6,022 nucleotides of DNA from positions 1 through 6,022 of the forward strand of contig JAFGIT010000284.1 of the NCBI GenBank assembly GCA_016929465.1, read 5' to 3'. Below are positions 5,582 through 6,022 of the stretch, one piece after another (the stretch's first letter is position 1; each line of letters begins with the position of its first letter). The translations under genes were made by a program, and so were the position numbers. The notes under the pieces were generated by a model, which saw only the letters and a program-made list of their open reading frames with translations, was not told the DNA's origin and did not search any database. Source of the DNA: JAFGIT01 sp016929465 [NCBI: Candidatus Coatesbacteria bacterium]. Its GTDB lineage: Bacteria > B130-G9.

Positions 5582-6022
5582 AGGATTTTATTCAGGCTTC
5601 TAATCATCGCAATATTGTCGATTTCTGCGGTCCATGCGCAGGATTTCGTGCAATATCAAAACTCATTTACAAATGGCGGCGCAATCGCGATTGGATCGAC
5701 CGGAGAGGTCTGGTACCAATGCGGCGCTCAGCTCATCAATTTCGACCCCCAGAGTACCCTCGTGCGCAGGTACAACCTGCCCTCATCTTATCCCGGCTCG
5801 ATTGCCATCGACGGCTCGGGAGCGGTCTGGGTGTTTTGTGGGGGGACGATCTTTCGGATGTTCGAGGGCTCGGCCTTGACGTTTCCCCTGATGGGTGGCA
5901 ACGGAAGAGTGATGGCCGCCGCCCCCGACGGGAGCGTCTGGGTGAATTTCTATTTGAACCGCAATTTCCTGATTCGTTACCATAACGGCTCCTGGGAGGA
6001 GGTCCCCGATGTGCCCTCGACG
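5579..6022 (+). CDS. Secreted beta-propeller-like protein, 3' end outside window
   Basis: From TTG at 5579 the frame is open to the right edge: 148 codons, no stop. Residues 1-20 form a typical Sec signal peptide with Arg2 and Arg6, a hydrophobic core (7-17) and a cleavage site after Val-His-Ala20. The mature part has three repeats spaced about 37-39 residues apart, each ending in a strand-turn-strand unit: IAIGSTGEVWY (36-46), IAIDGSGAVWV (75-85) and MAAAPDGSVWV (112-122). Their Trp residues are 45, 84 and 121. This pattern fits blades of the NHL/Vgb-lyase or two-component-regulator-propeller type, fold families found in extracellular sensors, lyases and cell-surface proteins. Cys48 and Cys87 sit at equivalent places in adjacent blades. 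Enzymatic or binding function cannot be told from the fragment. It is divergent from lepB, whose product would be expected to process it. The missing part could hold more blades, a sorting domain or a membrane anchor. Confidence 0.8.
   Translation, partial: MRILFRLLIIAILSISAVHAQDFVQYQNSFTNGGAIAIGSTGEVWYQCGAQLINFDPQSTLVRRYNLPSSYPGSIAIDGSGAVWVFCGGTIFRMFEGSALTFPLMGGNGRVMAAAPDGSVWVNFYLNRNFLIRYHNGSWEEVPDVPST

Noticed and set aside
1-6022. Mobile element, CRISPR array, tRNA or defence system
   Set aside because: No transposase, integrase, terminal inverted repeat, regularly spaced repeat, tRNA-like fold or defence domain was seen on either strand.

Overview
The window is bacterial DNA, by eye a little above half G+C. 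It carries the edge of a cell-surface polysaccharide locus next to a signal peptidase gene. Four genes are clear from protein motifs: a WecB-type UDP-GlcNAc 2-epimerase, an O-antigen ligase/polymerase-like membrane protein cut by the left edge, a long membrane-anchored CapD/WbpM-type nucleotide-sugar 4,6-dehydratase, and signal peptidase I. A fifth, cut by the right edge, encodes a secreted protein with beta-propeller-like repeats. The lineage cannot be named from this sequence. The Wzy/WaaL-like protein suggests, but does not prove, a diderm (Gram-negative type) cell. Codon style is mixed: AGG/AGA for Arg and ATA for Ile are common, three genes start with TTG, and all three well-supported stop codons in the window are TAG.

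Layout: positions 1-1133 (minus) hold the ligase/polymerase-like gene, running off the left edge. It is 15 nt downstream of wecB (2264-1149, minus), so the two form an operon. A 229-nt divergent gap (2265-2493) separates wecB from the capD-type gene (2494-4422, plus). That gene converges on lepB (5085-4351, minus), and their 3' ends overlap by 72 bp, codon over codon. A 493-nt gap (5086-5578) follows. It holds a possible 60-codon minus-strand gene with a strong Shine-Dalgarno sequence, a sigma70-like promoter motif on the plus strand and several hairpins. The secreted propeller-like gene starts at 5579 (plus) and leaves the window.

How the genes fit together: the epimerase and the dehydratase both draw on UDP-GlcNAc, giving UDP-ManNAc and a UDP-4-keto-6-deoxy-HexNAc respectively. 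The Wzy/WaaL-like protein would polymerise or transfer lipid-linked glycan outside the inner membrane. Signal peptidase I is a housekeeping enzyme that would process exported proteins, including the propeller-like protein with its clear signal peptide. I see no mobile element, CRISPR array, tRNA or rRNA. I found no convincing new defence or mobile system. The most unusual items are the codon-registered antisense overlap of capD and lepB and the unexplained 5086-5578 region.
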